Made by a program: the position numbers and the translations under genes | DNA from: Berkiella_A sp964633725 | Lineage (GTDB): Bacteria > Pseudomonadota > Gammaproteobacteria > Berkiellales > Berkiellaceae | DNA length: 64,000 bases | Direction: 5' to 3' | Assembly (NCBI GenBank): GCA_964633725.1 | Contig: CAZWHY010000008.1 | Coordinates: 1-64,000, forward strand | Part shown: positions 24,894 to 34,294 of the stretch, in pieces | Layout of the letters: every line of letters starts with the position of its first letter | Position numbering within the stretch: the first letter of the stretch is position 1 | Notes under the pieces: generated by a model | The model's input: only the letters and a program-made list of their open reading frames with translations | Told to the model about the DNA's origin: nothing | Databases searched by the model: none

Positions 24894-26432
24894 TTAAAAA
24901 TTTAGGTTTTTAAATGTTGGTTTTTCATCATCTCGTTTTTCTGTATCAGTTGTAAAACTAGGAAAAGGAATTGGCTCGGGCTTTCTTGTAGGTTGAGCCT
25001 GATAGGGAGAGCCAGGTGCTTGTCTATGCCTACCACTAAATAATAGAGGAGATAGGAGCGATGTCACAATAGCATCATCAGAGCCTGTCACTAGTGGTTT
25101 TTTAGGTGTTAACAAGTCAAACCTTTGGGTTGCTTGTGTGCTTGCTGTATGTTTGTCTTGTTTGAAGACATCAATCAATAAATTCTTAACAATTTCTTGT
25201 TCTGACTTACAGATTCGGTTGAGTGAGCGAGCATCAAAGCTAAAGCTGACAGAGTGGTTGAAATCAGAGCCCGCACCGTCTTTTACAGTGTAGGTGAGTC
25301 TGTCTAATAGTTTGATTTTTTCATAGCCTGCGCAGTATTGTGGTTCAACGCTAATATACAAAGTATCTGGTGCATCAGACATTTTTAAAAGCACTTCTAT
25401 AACCGGCTCAACGAGAGTCATTTCGGCATTACAAAATTTTGTACCCAGTCCTAAGTTTGTGACTTTTTGGCCGTCATTGCCAATTAAGCTATGTGGAATA
25501 TAGTGGCACCAGTGCATGACCCATGGTTTGGCTATGTTCATACCAACCAGTTCTGCAGCTTGTGGTAAATCTAGTCCTGCTTGAGTGGCGGCAACATTAG
25601 GGCTAACGCCCATCACGCTTTTTTGGGATGGATAGCGAACATCAAGTTTTGATTCTATATCTGCTTGTTTTTGCGCTTCAACGGCTTGCAGTTTTGCTAG
25701 GGTCACCGGCACATCGATTAAGGCATCTAAAGATGCTTGATTAATACTGAGTGAGTCTAACGTATCTGCGGGGACACTAGGGACAAATAGCTTGTTGTTC
25801 CCTATTTTTTCCTCGGGCAAGTAGATAGCAACAGTAGTGCCATTGATTATTATCTCTCTGGACTTAGGATAGGCTGATTTGCCCACAGGTGAATAAAGGG
25901 TAGAGGGGTTGGACTGGTTAGGCGTAGAGGACTCGCAGTTTGAGGGGCTAAGCAATGCTGTTGCTAAGTTTTTCCTAGATTGTGCTTTTTTTCTGACTGG
26001 GGTTATTTGGCCAGAAACAATGGCTTGGGGAACGGGCGATGAGCCGGCGCCCATTAAATCTAAAATATTCTGCGAGCCTTTTTGCCTGCTTTGGTGAACA
26101 AAAGGCTCATAAGTTGGATCCTCTAGGAGGTTTTTTGCATTTTCTTTCTTTTCAACAGCTGAAAGAAATATATTATACTCTTCTTCCTCTTCGGAGAACC
26201 TCTCGTCTTGGTTCTCGTGTATCGACGTTTCTTTTGCTTCCCGATGTAGTATCTTTCTTTTTTTACTTTGTGGCGCACGTTTATGAGCTTTGGCTTGTCT
26301 TTTTTCTAGTTGTATATTTAGCCGATCTTCTTCTTTTTGAGACACGTAGAATGCAGGATGTTGGGATAGTTGTGATTTTTTTGTTGAGGTAGAGTTTAAA
26401 TTTAGACTCGAGTTTGGAATACCAGGTTTCAT
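24894..26432 (-). CDS. Hypothetical protein with nuclease-like (His-Me finger) motif
   Basis: 512 residues; no domain confidently recognised. The first ~180 residues are polar, basic and low-complexity. Around residues 275-345 it reads SQKSVMGVSP, then MHWCHYIPHSLIGNDGQKVTNL, GLGTKFCNAEMTLVE. The pattern W-H...H-x-L...N...NL..GT...N..M...E is like the catalytic core of His-Me finger (DNA/RNA non-specific) endonucleases. The tail is charged (TEKRDDEKPTFKNLNF), compatible with a type IV secretion signal. A related motif occurs in the neighbour at 26655-28013. Alternative: a non-nuclease structural homolog. Confidence 0.65.
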   Translation of the reverse strand: MKPGIPNSSLNLNSTSTKKSQLSQHPAFYVSQKEEDRLNIQLEKRQAKAHKRAPQSKKRKILHREAKETSIHENQDERFSEEEEEYNIFLSAVEKKENAKNLLEDPTYEPFVHQSRQKGSQNILDLMGAGSSPVPQAIVSGQITPVRKKAQSRKNLATALLSPSNCESSTPNQSNPSTLYSPVGKSAYPKSREIIINGTTVAIYLPEEKIGNNKLFVPSVPADTLDSLSINQASLDALIDVPVTLAKLQAVEAQKQADIESKLDVRYPSQKSVMGVSPNVAATQAGLDLPQAAELVGMNIAKPWVMHWCHYIPHSLIGNDGQKVTNLGLGTKFCNAEMTLVEPVIEVLLKMSDAPDTLYISVEPQYCAGYEKIKLLDRLTYTVKDGAGSDFNHSVSFSFDARSLNRICKSEQEIVKNLLIDVFKQDKHTASTQATQRFDLLTPKKPLVTGSDDAIVTSLLSPLLFSGRHRQAPGSPYQAQPTRKPEPIPFPSFTTDTEKRDDEKPTFKNLNF

Positions 26433-26579
26433 ATGTGCAACTACAACTATAATGGATAATACTGTTTGAATTATAACTTATAGTATATAGGGGCAGCAAT
26501 AAAATATAGCAAAAACCAGATAAAATATAGAAAAACACACCACAAATGGCATGGTTCTATACAAAAGTATAAAAAATCA

Positions 26580-26652
26580 TCGCGTAGCGAATATATTTTC
26601 CTCTCCTAATTTTAGGAGAGGACGGTTTGGTATGCCAAACCTGGTGAGGTTA
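26580..26652. repeat. Interspersed two-hairpin repeat, copy 1
   Basis: Order of parts: GCGTAGCGAAT, then a hairpin CCTCTCCTAA/TTAGGAGAGG (26600-26621), GAC, a second hairpin GGTTTGG/CCAAACC (26624-26641), then TGGTGAGG. The same layout with compensating base changes is found at 47297-47358. It occupies much of the 222-bp spacer between two minus-strand genes. Confidence 0.75.
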
Positions 26653-26654
26653 AT

Positions 26655-28013
26655 TTATATTCTGATTTGCTTGAGTTCATTTTTTAATACATCGACATCG
26701 CTTAAATCATCACTATCTGAGCTATCTGCGTTATTTTGAGACTCTGATATTCCAAAAACATCCAAATCATCGTAGGATGTTATCTTGCCCAGATGTGTCG
26801 CTGCGACACAATAAGGCTTATGTCCCTCCAGCAGGGCTTGGCTGACGAGTACGGTTTGTGGAATATCCGTTACATGAGAATAAATAGGGTATTTGACCCA
26901 TGCATCCAGTTCTTGGCGAATGGTGACTTTGCGTTTGCCTTGAGATACCTTGGCTTTGATAAATCCTCGATCTATTACGTCACCACCTGGTAGTGTATCT
27001 AAAATACATTTTAAGCGTGTTTTTTTATTTTGGCCGTGCTTGGTATGATGCACAATAAATTTTTCAGTTACATTCATTTTGCTGTTGAGCCAAAATGGCC
27101 CGGCAACTAAATTATCACGTGTTTGTGGATTGCGAGATAAGGGACACAGTCTATGGCCTAGCGCATGTGTCCATTCATTCCGTCCTGTAAAAATAGCATA
27201 TTCCATTAAGGTTTTCATAGAGGGCGAAAGTATATCTTGATAATCTTGATAAAAACTTAGCATAATTTGTTGGGCAGATTTTCTGCCCATGACTCTTTTT
27301 TGTGTGGGGCGGCGCTTATGGGTCTCACGGTATTGAATAGACACCTTGTCTACTGTTACTTTGCCACCTTTGTGTTGGGCTGGCATTTCATCAAGCGTAT
27401 CAATCAATTGTTGTTCTGAAGTCGTGACCGATGACTTTAAAAAGGGCGCTGCTTTATGTTGGCCTAAATGTTTTTTCCGGCCAGAGCCATCATGTAGAGG
27501 GGAAAAAAGTAGCAAATCATATTCACTTTTATTTTTGTCTTTGTCTTTGTCTTTGTCTTTGTCTTTGAATTTTACTTGGATAGAGCGTCTGGCTATCATT
27601 TGAGTGCCATCTTCTGCTTCTCCGAGCGCCATTTTTTGACCTTGGTATTCAAATAAGCGAATATTATTAATTTGGGTATATTGTACGCCATAAGCATTTG
27701 TCACGGGCGGATTGAATTGTTGTGCGATAGGGTTTTCAGCTTGCGTGTTGATTAGTGCGTGCCCCATTAGAGGTTGATGGGGCATAAAGCGATGATAAGG
27801 ATCGGCAAATAAATTTAAATATTGCTTGGCATTGAGTTCACTGTCAGTGGGATAAAGAGGAGATAGATTGCAAGCCCCGTCTGATACAACCACAGGCTTT
27901 TCATCTGGGTGATCAAAGTAATACTCTTCTTCATACTGCTGTTCTAAATCATGTTCAACATCATCGAATAATGATATTTCATCATCAAGGTTGATTTGAA
28001 ATTTTCGTCCCAT
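26655..28013 (-). CDS. Hypothetical protein with related nuclease-like motif
   Basis: 452 residues. A KDKDKDKDKDK stretch (residues ~150-162) is coded by a perfect hexamer repeat. Near residues 245-330 it has TQKRVMGRKSAQQIM, then NEWTHALGHRLCPLSRNPQTRDNL, VAGPFWLNSKMNVTEKF, parallel to the motif of the gene at 24894-26432 (MG.., W-x-H...H-x-L...NL..G...N..M..E). The N-terminus (DDEISLFDDVEHDLEQQYEEEYY) and the C-terminus (DSSDSDDLSDVDVLKNELKQIRI) are acidic. GGAAGGA lies 8 nt before the ATG. Function inferred only from the motif; effector or toxin possible. Confidence 0.65.
   Translation of the reverse strand: MGRKFQINLDDEISLFDDVEHDLEQQYEEEYYFDHPDEKPVVVSDGACNLSPLYPTDSELNAKQYLNLFADPYHRFMPHQPLMGHALINTQAENPIAQQFNPPVTNAYGVQYTQINNIRLFEYQGQKMALGEAEDGTQMIARRSIQVKFKDKDKDKDKDKNKSEYDLLLFSPLHDGSGRKKHLGQHKAAPFLKSSVTTSEQQLIDTLDEMPAQHKGGKVTVDKVSIQYRETHKRRPTQKRVMGRKSAQQIMLSFYQDYQDILSPSMKTLMEYAIFTGRNEWTHALGHRLCPLSRNPQTRDNLVAGPFWLNSKMNVTEKFIVHHTKHGQNKKTRLKCILDTLPGGDVIDRGFIKAKVSQGKRKVTIRQELDAWVKYPIYSHVTDIPQTVLVSQALLEGHKPYCVAATHLGKITSYDDLDVFGISESQNNADSSDSDDLSDVDVLKNELKQIRI
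27534..27567. repeat. TTTGTC hexanucleotide repeat inside CDS
   Basis: Five perfect TTTGTC units (27534-27563) plus TTTG encode alternating Lys-Asp on the minus strand. Because the unit is 6 nt, slippage would change length by Lys-Asp pairs without frameshift. Confidence 0.9.
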
Positions 28014-28076
28014 GCTTTTGTTCCTTCCTCGTCCGTGAGTTAGGATACATATTTGTTAGGTGATTTTTATTGTGTT

Positions 28077-29138
28077 TTAGCTTGTGTTCTGTATAAATTT
28101 GTCATCTTGACTATCACCTTGATTAAATATGATCAGTTTTTGAATCGCAAAGTTCGCAATAAATAAGCCGGCTAATGCGATTATTTTACTAGCGTATACA
28201 TTCGTACCAAAATAAACAAGGCTTTGAATGAGCGCATATGAAAAGACGAGATTGACTACACATAAAAGAGCATATTTCAGGGCTTCAAGCCGAATTTTAT
28301 CTGAAGATTTAAAGACTAGGCCTTTATTAAAGAAAAAATTGCAAGTGCCTGAAAAAATACGAGCCACTATTTCACTCAGTAGTATATTACCGCACAAAAA
28401 GAAGCCTAGTGAAAAAGCCAAAAAATCTAGTAAGCCACTTATCATGGCAAAAAATAAGAATCGCAGAAAAACAAAGTAAATTTTCAAAGAATCTAAAACG
28501 GGATTAAAGTGAGAGCCTTTATTATGATTATTATAAATGGTTTTAATATTCATTTCCTTTATGGGTAAATTTTGCTTGCTGGCTTTGATTAACATATCCA
28601 ACTCAAATTCATAGCCATTAGAGGCTGTTTTGAGTAAGGTTTTTAAGAAATCTCTGGGGATAGCTCTTAGACCTGTTTGGGTATCCTGTAGTGATTGGCC
28701 AATGAGTGCTTTGAATACATATTTCGTTAAGTTATTACCAAATCGACTACGCCAGGGGACTTCGCCACAGAATTTTCTAGAGCCCAGAAATAAACTATCG
28801 GGTTTGAGCATAAACGCGCGCGCTAATGCCAAGATATCTTTAGGGGTATGTTGGCCATCTGCATCGGCGGTAATCACACCCGTATGATTTTCAGAAAAAG
28901 TGGTTAAAAAATAATTAAAAGCAGTTTTTAACGCTTGGCCCTTGCCCAGGTTCACCGCATGTTGCATTAGCGTGACTTGTGGATACGTTGAAACTTGTTC
29001 AAATACAGCATTACATCGACAATCAGAACCATCATTGACAATAATGATTTTTATCTCTGTTGTTTCGTTGAGCTGATGAATTAAATTGATCAGCTCTTGA
29101 TCCGGTTGATAAGCTGGAATAATAATTACTGGGTACAT
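28077..29138 (-). CDS. Family 2 glycosyltransferase fused to GtrA-like membrane domain
   Basis: 353 residues. Residues ~1-215 are a GT2 domain of the dolichol/undecaprenyl-phosphate sugar synthase type (VIIIPAYQPDQELI, IIIVNDGSDCR, NLGKGQALKTAFNY, DADGQHTPKD as the DxD region, and QDTQTGLRAIP). Residues ~225-345 form a four-helix GtrA-like domain (LDFLAFSLGFFLCGN, FSGTCNFFFNKGLVFKS, QKLIIFNQ). It probably makes a lipid-linked sugar and helps move it across the inner membrane. Overlaps the phosphatase-like gene upstream by 13 nt, implying coupled function. Confidence 0.9.
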   Translation of the reverse strand: MYPVIIIPAYQPDQELINLIHQLNETTEIKIIIVNDGSDCRCNAVFEQVSTYPQVTLMQHAVNLGKGQALKTAFNYFLTTFSENHTGVITADADGQHTPKDILALARAFMLKPDSLFLGSRKFCGEVPWRSRFGNNLTKYVFKALIGQSLQDTQTGLRAIPRDFLKTLLKTASNGYEFELDMLIKASKQNLPIKEMNIKTIYNNHNKGSHFNPVLDSLKIYFVFLRFLFFAMISGLLDFLAFSLGFFLCGNILLSEIVARIFSGTCNFFFNKGLVFKSSDKIRLEALKYALLCVVNLVFSYALIQSLVYFGTNVYASKIIALAGLFIANFAIQKLIIFNQGDSQDDKFIQNTS

Positions 29139-30556
29139 AATGCTTCGCTTGTTTTATGGCTTGAGGCGGATATTTGATTCAACGTAGCTGAAAAATCAAA
29201 CTGATTGGTCTTGATGAGCGGGAATTTTTCAGGATTTAAATAATGGAATACATACTTATTAAATTCATGATTAAACATATGGTCGACAAATGTAATATCA
29301 TGGCTAAAGACTGTACCCATGGGAATATGCCGACCTGTACGAGTCACAATGCGATCAAAATAATCAAAAAATCTAAAGTGATTATGATTGCACTCAAACC
29401 GAGTGGGCGACTCTAGCGTATCGGTAAAGCTTAATTGATAGAATAATTTTAGCTCATCCTCCGTGTTATATTCCACATGAAATAGAGGCTTATTATTGAT
29501 ACGTATGGTTTTTAATTGTTCAAAAGCAAATTGACAATCTGTGGCGGTTTTAAAAAAGGCATGCCCATCATGCGTCATCAATTGTTCAATTTTTGTCGGT
29601 TTGAGCTGCATTGCCTCTAAGAACTGTAATGGATCCTTTTGTCTATACAGTACCCATGGTCTTTCATGGTTCGTATTCATCTGTGACAGGCCGTTATGTA
29701 CCACCAACGCATCATCTGGGAAATGACTTTTTAGTAAATCCAGAATTTTATCTATCATTTTAAGGCCGAACAGTATTTCAGGTGTGACACCTTCTGGGCC
29801 ATTTTTCCAATGGTGGTGTTGAATATGTGCGATAGAATTTAAAAATATAAAATTGCATTTTGGATTGTATTTTTTTTTCATCTGAATAAATAATAAAGTC
29901 GATACATAATCAAAATAGCTTATAAAAACATAATGCTTAGGGCCACGTTTTATCAAGCTGCCTAATAATTTGATTATTTGAGCGGATATTTTGAGCCCCA
30001 CGCCAGAGCTAAATATATAAGACAGCAGTTTAAAGCTTTTGCCTAATATTTTTGTGATTTTTAAATTTCTGTAATTTCTAGACAAATAACGTGGAAGATT
30101 TAATAAATTATTTAACTTTTCTGGGTAGGCGGCTTCGCTAAAGGTCCAAGGATCGGGTAGAAAAAATTTGACGTGTTCTTGGTCTCGTCTGACACCATTC
30201 ATGACGCCCCAAACACCAGTGCTAATATTGTGCTGGCTTAATGTTTCCCAGGCTTGGGTATAATGTAAATCTGGTACATCGCCTAAGTGTTTGATTTTAT
30301 GTTGGCTGCTAGGCACACCGGCGTGAATAGAAACCCATTGTACCCATGGTTCTAAATATCCGCTGTTATAGCGATCGTTGGTTTTGTAATTGGTTGAGTT
30401 GGCTTTCTCTAATAGAGACTGTATATGGGGTAAATTATGTTGCTGGGTCGCGGTTTTAAGCAAGTCAGTATTAAACTCATTCAGCTCTAAAATGATGACA
30501 TTTTTAGGTTGCGCTGTAGGGGCTTGCTTAGGTTCTTTGGTTGTTTGACTTTGCAT
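29126..30556 (-). CDS. Alkaline phosphatase-superfamily hydrolase (putative)
   Basis: 476 residues. The N-terminus NVIILELNEFNTDLLKTATQQHNLPHIQSLLEKANS fits the phosphodiesterase/sulfatase branch of the alkaline phosphatase superfamily, where the N/D-E after the first strand binds metal; WVQWVSIHAGVPSSQHKI has the region of the nucleophile (S/T), and DALVVHNGLSQMN and the DGHAF segment would supply later ligands. Substrate unknown; its 13-nt overlap with a lipid-sugar glycosyltransferase suggests envelope glycan or lipid processing. The ATG at 30556 or a GTG at 30568 are both possible; no strong ribosome site. Confidence 0.65.
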   Translation of the reverse strand: MQSQTTKEPKQAPTAQPKNVIILELNEFNTDLLKTATQQHNLPHIQSLLEKANSTNYKTNDRYNSGYLEPWVQWVSIHAGVPSSQHKIKHLGDVPDLHYTQAWETLSQHNISTGVWGVMNGVRRDQEHVKFFLPDPWTFSEAAYPEKLNNLLNLPRYLSRNYRNLKITKILGKSFKLLSYIFSSGVGLKISAQIIKLLGSLIKRGPKHYVFISYFDYVSTLLFIQMKKKYNPKCNFIFLNSIAHIQHHHWKNGPEGVTPEILFGLKMIDKILDLLKSHFPDDALVVHNGLSQMNTNHERPWVLYRQKDPLQFLEAMQLKPTKIEQLMTHDGHAFFKTATDCQFAFEQLKTIRINNKPLFHVEYNTEDELKLFYQLSFTDTLESPTRFECNHNHFRFFDYFDRIVTRTGRHIPMGTVFSHDITFVDHMFNHEFNKYVFHYLNPEKFPLIKTNQFDFSATLNQISASSHKTSEALCTQ

Positions 30557-30692
30557 TGTAAATACCACATTAGTTAGAAAGCATTATTTTTATTATTAAT
30601 TACTATGATACTACCGTGCAATTGTAAAAGCATTCCAATATCATGTCTGCATAGTTTGTATTTAGGATTTTAGTAACAAAGATAAGGCAAGC

Positions 30693-31625
30693 ATGATTAC
30701 ATATGAACTGACTATCAAGCACTTTGATTATAGTATTTTTTCTAAAGAGCACTTATCGACAGCATTTTATCTGGCCTTGCTCGTTTCTTGTGTGAGTTTA
30801 TATTTTATAAAAGATCAATTTGCCAGAATCTCTATTTTTCTCATTACCTTAGGCCTAGGCGTATACATTAAGCGAATTGATTGGATTGCTTTGCCTTATA
30901 TTTTGGGATTAGCCAGTCTTATTTATTATGGTTTGAATGCAAATCACCGTTTGTTTAGGGGCTTCATGTTTCTGGGCTCTATTATTGCGGGCTTGTATTT
31001 GTGTTTGTATGCTAAATTTGGCTTATACCCCATGCCGGGTTTGCAGAATTGGCAGGTGGTTAAGAATTTTACATTTAGCCATCAAGCTTTTCCATTTTCT
31101 ATGACTTTGGGTTTGGAAAAATTTCTTGTTGGATTTTTCTTTATTTGGTTTAGCTGTCAATCTTTGACGAATCAAGGTTCCTGGCGGTCAATATTCCAAA
31201 GCAGCCTTGTGGCTTGGATTTTAGCCGTGATTGTTTTAGTGCCGTTAGCGTATGTATTGCACATTGCCAAAATAGATATAAAGCCGACCAACTTTTTCTT
31301 ACTATGGGCTTTGCATAATTTATTTTTTGTTTGTATTGCCGAAGAAGCTATTTTTAGAGGCATGATTCAACCATTTATAAGCTTAAAACTACAAAATATA
31401 GGGGCAGGTAAATACTTTGCAATTGTTATTACCGCAGGACTATTTGGTTTGTTCCATTTTAAATCTGGTTGGAGCATGGTGATATTAAGCACTGTGGCGG
31501 GCTTATTTTATGGTTGGGCTTATATGCGCACCAAACGACTAGAGGCGAGTATACTCGTGCACTTTGGTGTGAATGCGGTGCACTTTTTGTGCTTTAGCTA
31601 CCCAGCTTTAAAACTCCAGGCATAA
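30693..31625 (+). CDS. CPBP (CAAX-type) intramembrane metalloprotease
   Basis: 310 residues with about 8-9 membrane segments. C-terminal Abi/CPBP motifs: EEAIFRG (motif 1, glutamate pair and arginine), FGLFHF (motif 2 histidine) and HFGVNAVHF (motif 3). Such proteases act within the inner membrane, with roles in prenyl-protein-like processing or peptide immunity. It stands alone, divergent from the phosphatase-like gene and 76 nt upstream of ccmF. Substrate unknown. Confidence 0.88.
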   Translation: MITYELTIKHFDYSIFSKEHLSTAFYLALLVSCVSLYFIKDQFARISIFLITLGLGVYIKRIDWIALPYILGLASLIYYGLNANHRLFRGFMFLGSIIAGLYLCLYAKFGLYPMPGLQNWQVVKNFTFSHQAFPFSMTLGLEKFLVGFFFIWFSCQSLTNQGSWRSIFQSSLVAWILAVIVLVPLAYVLHIAKIDIKPTNFFLLWALHNLFFVCIAEEAIFRGMIQPFISLKLQNIGAGKYFAIVITAGLFGLFHFKSGWSMVILSTVAGLFYGWAYMRTKRLEASILVHFGVNAVHFLCFSYPALKLQA

Positions 31626-31701
31626 TGAATACACCCTTTTGCTCTGTTAGGTGAACCGTGTTATCTTTTCAGCCAAATTTCTAAGATGGATTTACAATAA
31701 A

Positions 31702-33678
31702 ATGATTCCAGAACTAGGGTATTTTTCCCTTATACTTTCATTATGTTGCGCGATGAGTTGTTGTGTACTACCACTTGTCTTACAAAAAAGCACGCCTGAA
31801 ACGGTGCACATGTTGTCAATACGATTGATTCGTTTGCATGTTATTTTTATGTTGCTAAGCTTTGTGGCGCTGCTATGGTCATTTTATATCCATGATTTTA
31901 GTGTGAGCTATGTGCAACAAAATGCACATCAGAACTTACCTTGGTATTATCGTCTAACCGCTTTGTGGGGTGGGCATGAAGGCTCGATGTTATTATGGAC
32001 AACGTTGCTAGCGGTCTGGACAGGGATGGCGGCAAAATACCCACAGCGTTTGGAGGTAAAAGCACATACCGCTATCTTGGCCATTTTGGCCGCATTGTCT
32101 TGTGGTCTCATACTTTTTTTATTGTGCACATCTAATCCCTTTGCTCGAATTTTGCCGTTTGTGCCGACCGATGGTAGTGACTTGAATCCTTTGCTTCAAG
32201 ATCCCGGCTTAATATTTCATCCGCCTCTATTGTATATGGGGTATGTTGGGTTAGCGGTGCCCTTTGCGGCTCAGATGTGCGCTTTATTTTATCCTGAGCA
32301 ACATAAAGTATTAGCACAGTGGACTAGGCGCTGGACGTTGGTCGCATGGAGCTTCTTAACAATAGGTATCGTTCTAGGGAGCTATTGGGCTTACTATGAA
32401 TTGGGTTGGGGCGGCTATTGGTTCTGGGATCCAGTTGAAAATGCTTCTTTTATGCCATGGTTAGTCACTGCGGCATTAGTACATTCTCTTGTGATTACTG
32501 AAAAAAGAGATTCTTTTCAAGCATGGACGATTTTATTAGCCATTTATGCTTTTTCTTTGAGCTTAATAGGGACTTTTTTGGTTCGAAGTGGGGTTTTGAC
32601 ATCTGTACATGCCTTCTCCGTGAGTCCTGAACGTGGGTTGTTTATTTTAGTTTTCTTAAGTGTTGTGATTGGTTGTGCTTTATTTGTATTTTGTTTAAGA
32701 GTCAATAAAGTCAAAGCGTATAGTCAAGCGATACGATTTTCTGTTGTGAGCAAAGAGTCTGTGCTATTGCTGAATAATGTTGTTTTGGTGGTTGTGGCGA
32801 GCACGGTCTTGTTGGGGACGATTTACCCATTGATCATCGATGCGATTTTTGCGGAAAAAATATCCGTAGGGCCACCGTATTTCAATATGGTTTTTATCCC
32901 CATGATGTTACCGCTTTTATTGATTATGGCGGTGGCACCTAGCTTAAAATATTACCAAGATAAGTTTGGGAGCCTTTGGCAGTCATATAAATTATTATTC
33001 CTGCTTGCAATGGGCACAGGATTCAGCGCTCTGTTTTATACCCAATCTTTCTGGTTTGCTTGTGGGATGTTGGTTGGCGTGTGGGTTATATTCAGTACCG
33101 TTTTTCTCGCGATTAAAAAATATCGCACTCAAGCTCAGAGCTTGAAGCAGCCTAGAGTCTGGGGCATGCTATTCGCCCATTTAGGCGTTGGGGTTTTGGT
33201 TTTAGGTTTGTGTTTGAGTCATCAGTTCAGTATTGAAAAAGACGTTGATATTGCACTAGAAGAAACATTGACGGTTGGGGGATATACTTTTGAATTTCAG
33301 AAGATAGAACCCATCAAAGGTCCTAACTATGAAGGCGTGAGAGCCACCTTTTTGGTGTCTAAAGGACAAAAATATTTGAGTCAAATGCTGCCTGAAAGGC
33401 GCTACTATATTCCGCGCGAACTACCGATGACCGAGACAGCAATCGATACGAACTTGATGCGAGATTTATACATTGCCCTGTCAGAGCCTACCAGTGCACA
33501 ATCTTGGGCGGTTAGGATTTATGTGAAGCCTTTTATTATTTGGATTTGGCTAGGGGGCGTTTTAGTCGCGCTAGGTGCGCTACTATCTGCAGTGCCCAAA
33601 ATCGTATACACAAGAACCAATGAGACTGTTATCCAAAACAAATCGATAAAAGGGGAGCAAGCCCATGGTACAGCTTGA
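31702..33678 (+). CDS. ccmF: Cytochrome c heme lyase subunit CcmF
   Basis: Large inner membrane protein attaching heme to apocytochrome c with CcmH. It starts MIPELGYFSLILSL, the family start, so I choose ATG 31702 although a GTG at 31651 extends the frame by 17 residues. Signature WGGYWFWDPVENASFMPWL is the tryptophan-rich heme-handling (WWD) motif; about 14-15 membrane segments are visible. 658 residues against ~650 in E. coli. Its end overlaps ccmG by 14 nt in a ccmF-G-H-I cluster. Confidence 0.95.
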   Translation: MIPELGYFSLILSLCCAMSCCVLPLVLQKSTPETVHMLSIRLIRLHVIFMLLSFVALLWSFYIHDFSVSYVQQNAHQNLPWYYRLTALWGGHEGSMLLWTTLLAVWTGMAAKYPQRLEVKAHTAILAILAALSCGLILFLLCTSNPFARILPFVPTDGSDLNPLLQDPGLIFHPPLLYMGYVGLAVPFAAQMCALFYPEQHKVLAQWTRRWTLVAWSFLTIGIVLGSYWAYYELGWGGYWFWDPVENASFMPWLVTAALVHSLVITEKRDSFQAWTILLAIYAFSLSLIGTFLVRSGVLTSVHAFSVSPERGLFILVFLSVVIGCALFVFCLRVNKVKAYSQAIRFSVVSKESVLLLNNVVLVVVASTVLLGTIYPLIIDAIFAEKISVGPPYFNMVFIPMMLPLLLIMAVAPSLKYYQDKFGSLWQSYKLLFLLAMGTGFSALFYTQSFWFACGMLVGVWVIFSTVFLAIKKYRTQAQSLKQPRVWGMLFAHLGVGVLVLGLCLSHQFSIEKDVDIALEETLTVGGYTFEFQKIEPIKGPNYEGVRATFLVSKGQKYLSQMLPERRYYIPRELPMTETAIDTNLMRDLYIALSEPTSAQSWAVRIYVKPFIIWIWLGGVLVALGALLSAVPKIVYTRTNETVIQNKSIKGEQAHGTA

Positions 33679-34294
33679 AAATCCGGCTAAAACAGAGGTG
33701 GGTGTGAAGAAGCCAATTGGCTCAAAGTTTAATTTTAGTTGGGTGTTATTTATTGGCTTTATTTTACTAGTGGGATTTTTTGCCAAGGGTTTGACTTTAA
33801 ATCCTAATTTTTTACCATCCCAAATGATTGAAAAGCCGTTTCCAGAATTTCAGCTTCGTACCATTGAAAGCACAGAAGAGCTGTCTACCTTAAAACATAA
33901 GCAAGATATATTAGGTGAGCCTGCTCTGGTGCATGTATGGGCAACATGGTGTCAAATTTGTTTACAAGAGCATGATGACTTGATGTTGATAAAACAAAAA
34001 TGGCAGCCACATATATATGGCGTGAGCTATAAAGACGAGCCAACCAAGGTGGCAAAATGGCTGAACGCAAAGGGTAAGCCTTATGATTTTACCTTAGATG
34101 ATCGTACCGGTAGTTTGGGCGTTGATTTAGGGGTGTATGGTACACCTGAAACCTATGTTATCGATGGACAAGGTGTTATTTTGGCACGCCATGTTGGCCC
34201 TATTAGTTTAGCGTTTTTTGAGCAGGAATTTTTGCCGTTATTAGAGGTCAATAAGGCGAAGCCTCCTGCGGATGCTATAAGAGGGACATCATGA
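33665..34294 (+). CDS. ccmG: Thiol:disulfide oxidoreductase CcmG/DsbE
   Basis: 209 residues. An N-terminal membrane anchor (FSWVLFIGFILLVGFFAKG, residues ~23-42) is followed by a periplasmic thioredoxin fold with active site WATWCQIC and the cis-proline segment GVYGTPETYVIDGQG. It reduces apocytochrome or CcmH thiols before heme attachment. Ribosome site GGGGAG lies in the end of ccmF; the stop overlaps the ccmH start (ATGA). Confidence 0.94.
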   Translation: MVQLENPAKTEVGVKKPIGSKFNFSWVLFIGFILLVGFFAKGLTLNPNFLPSQMIEKPFPEFQLRTIESTEELSTLKHKQDILGEPALVHVWATWCQICLQEHDDLMLIKQKWQPHIYGVSYKDEPTKVAKWLNAKGKPYDFTLDDRTGSLGVDLGVYGTPETYVIDGQGVILARHVGPISLAFFEQEFLPLLEVNKAKPPADAIRGTS

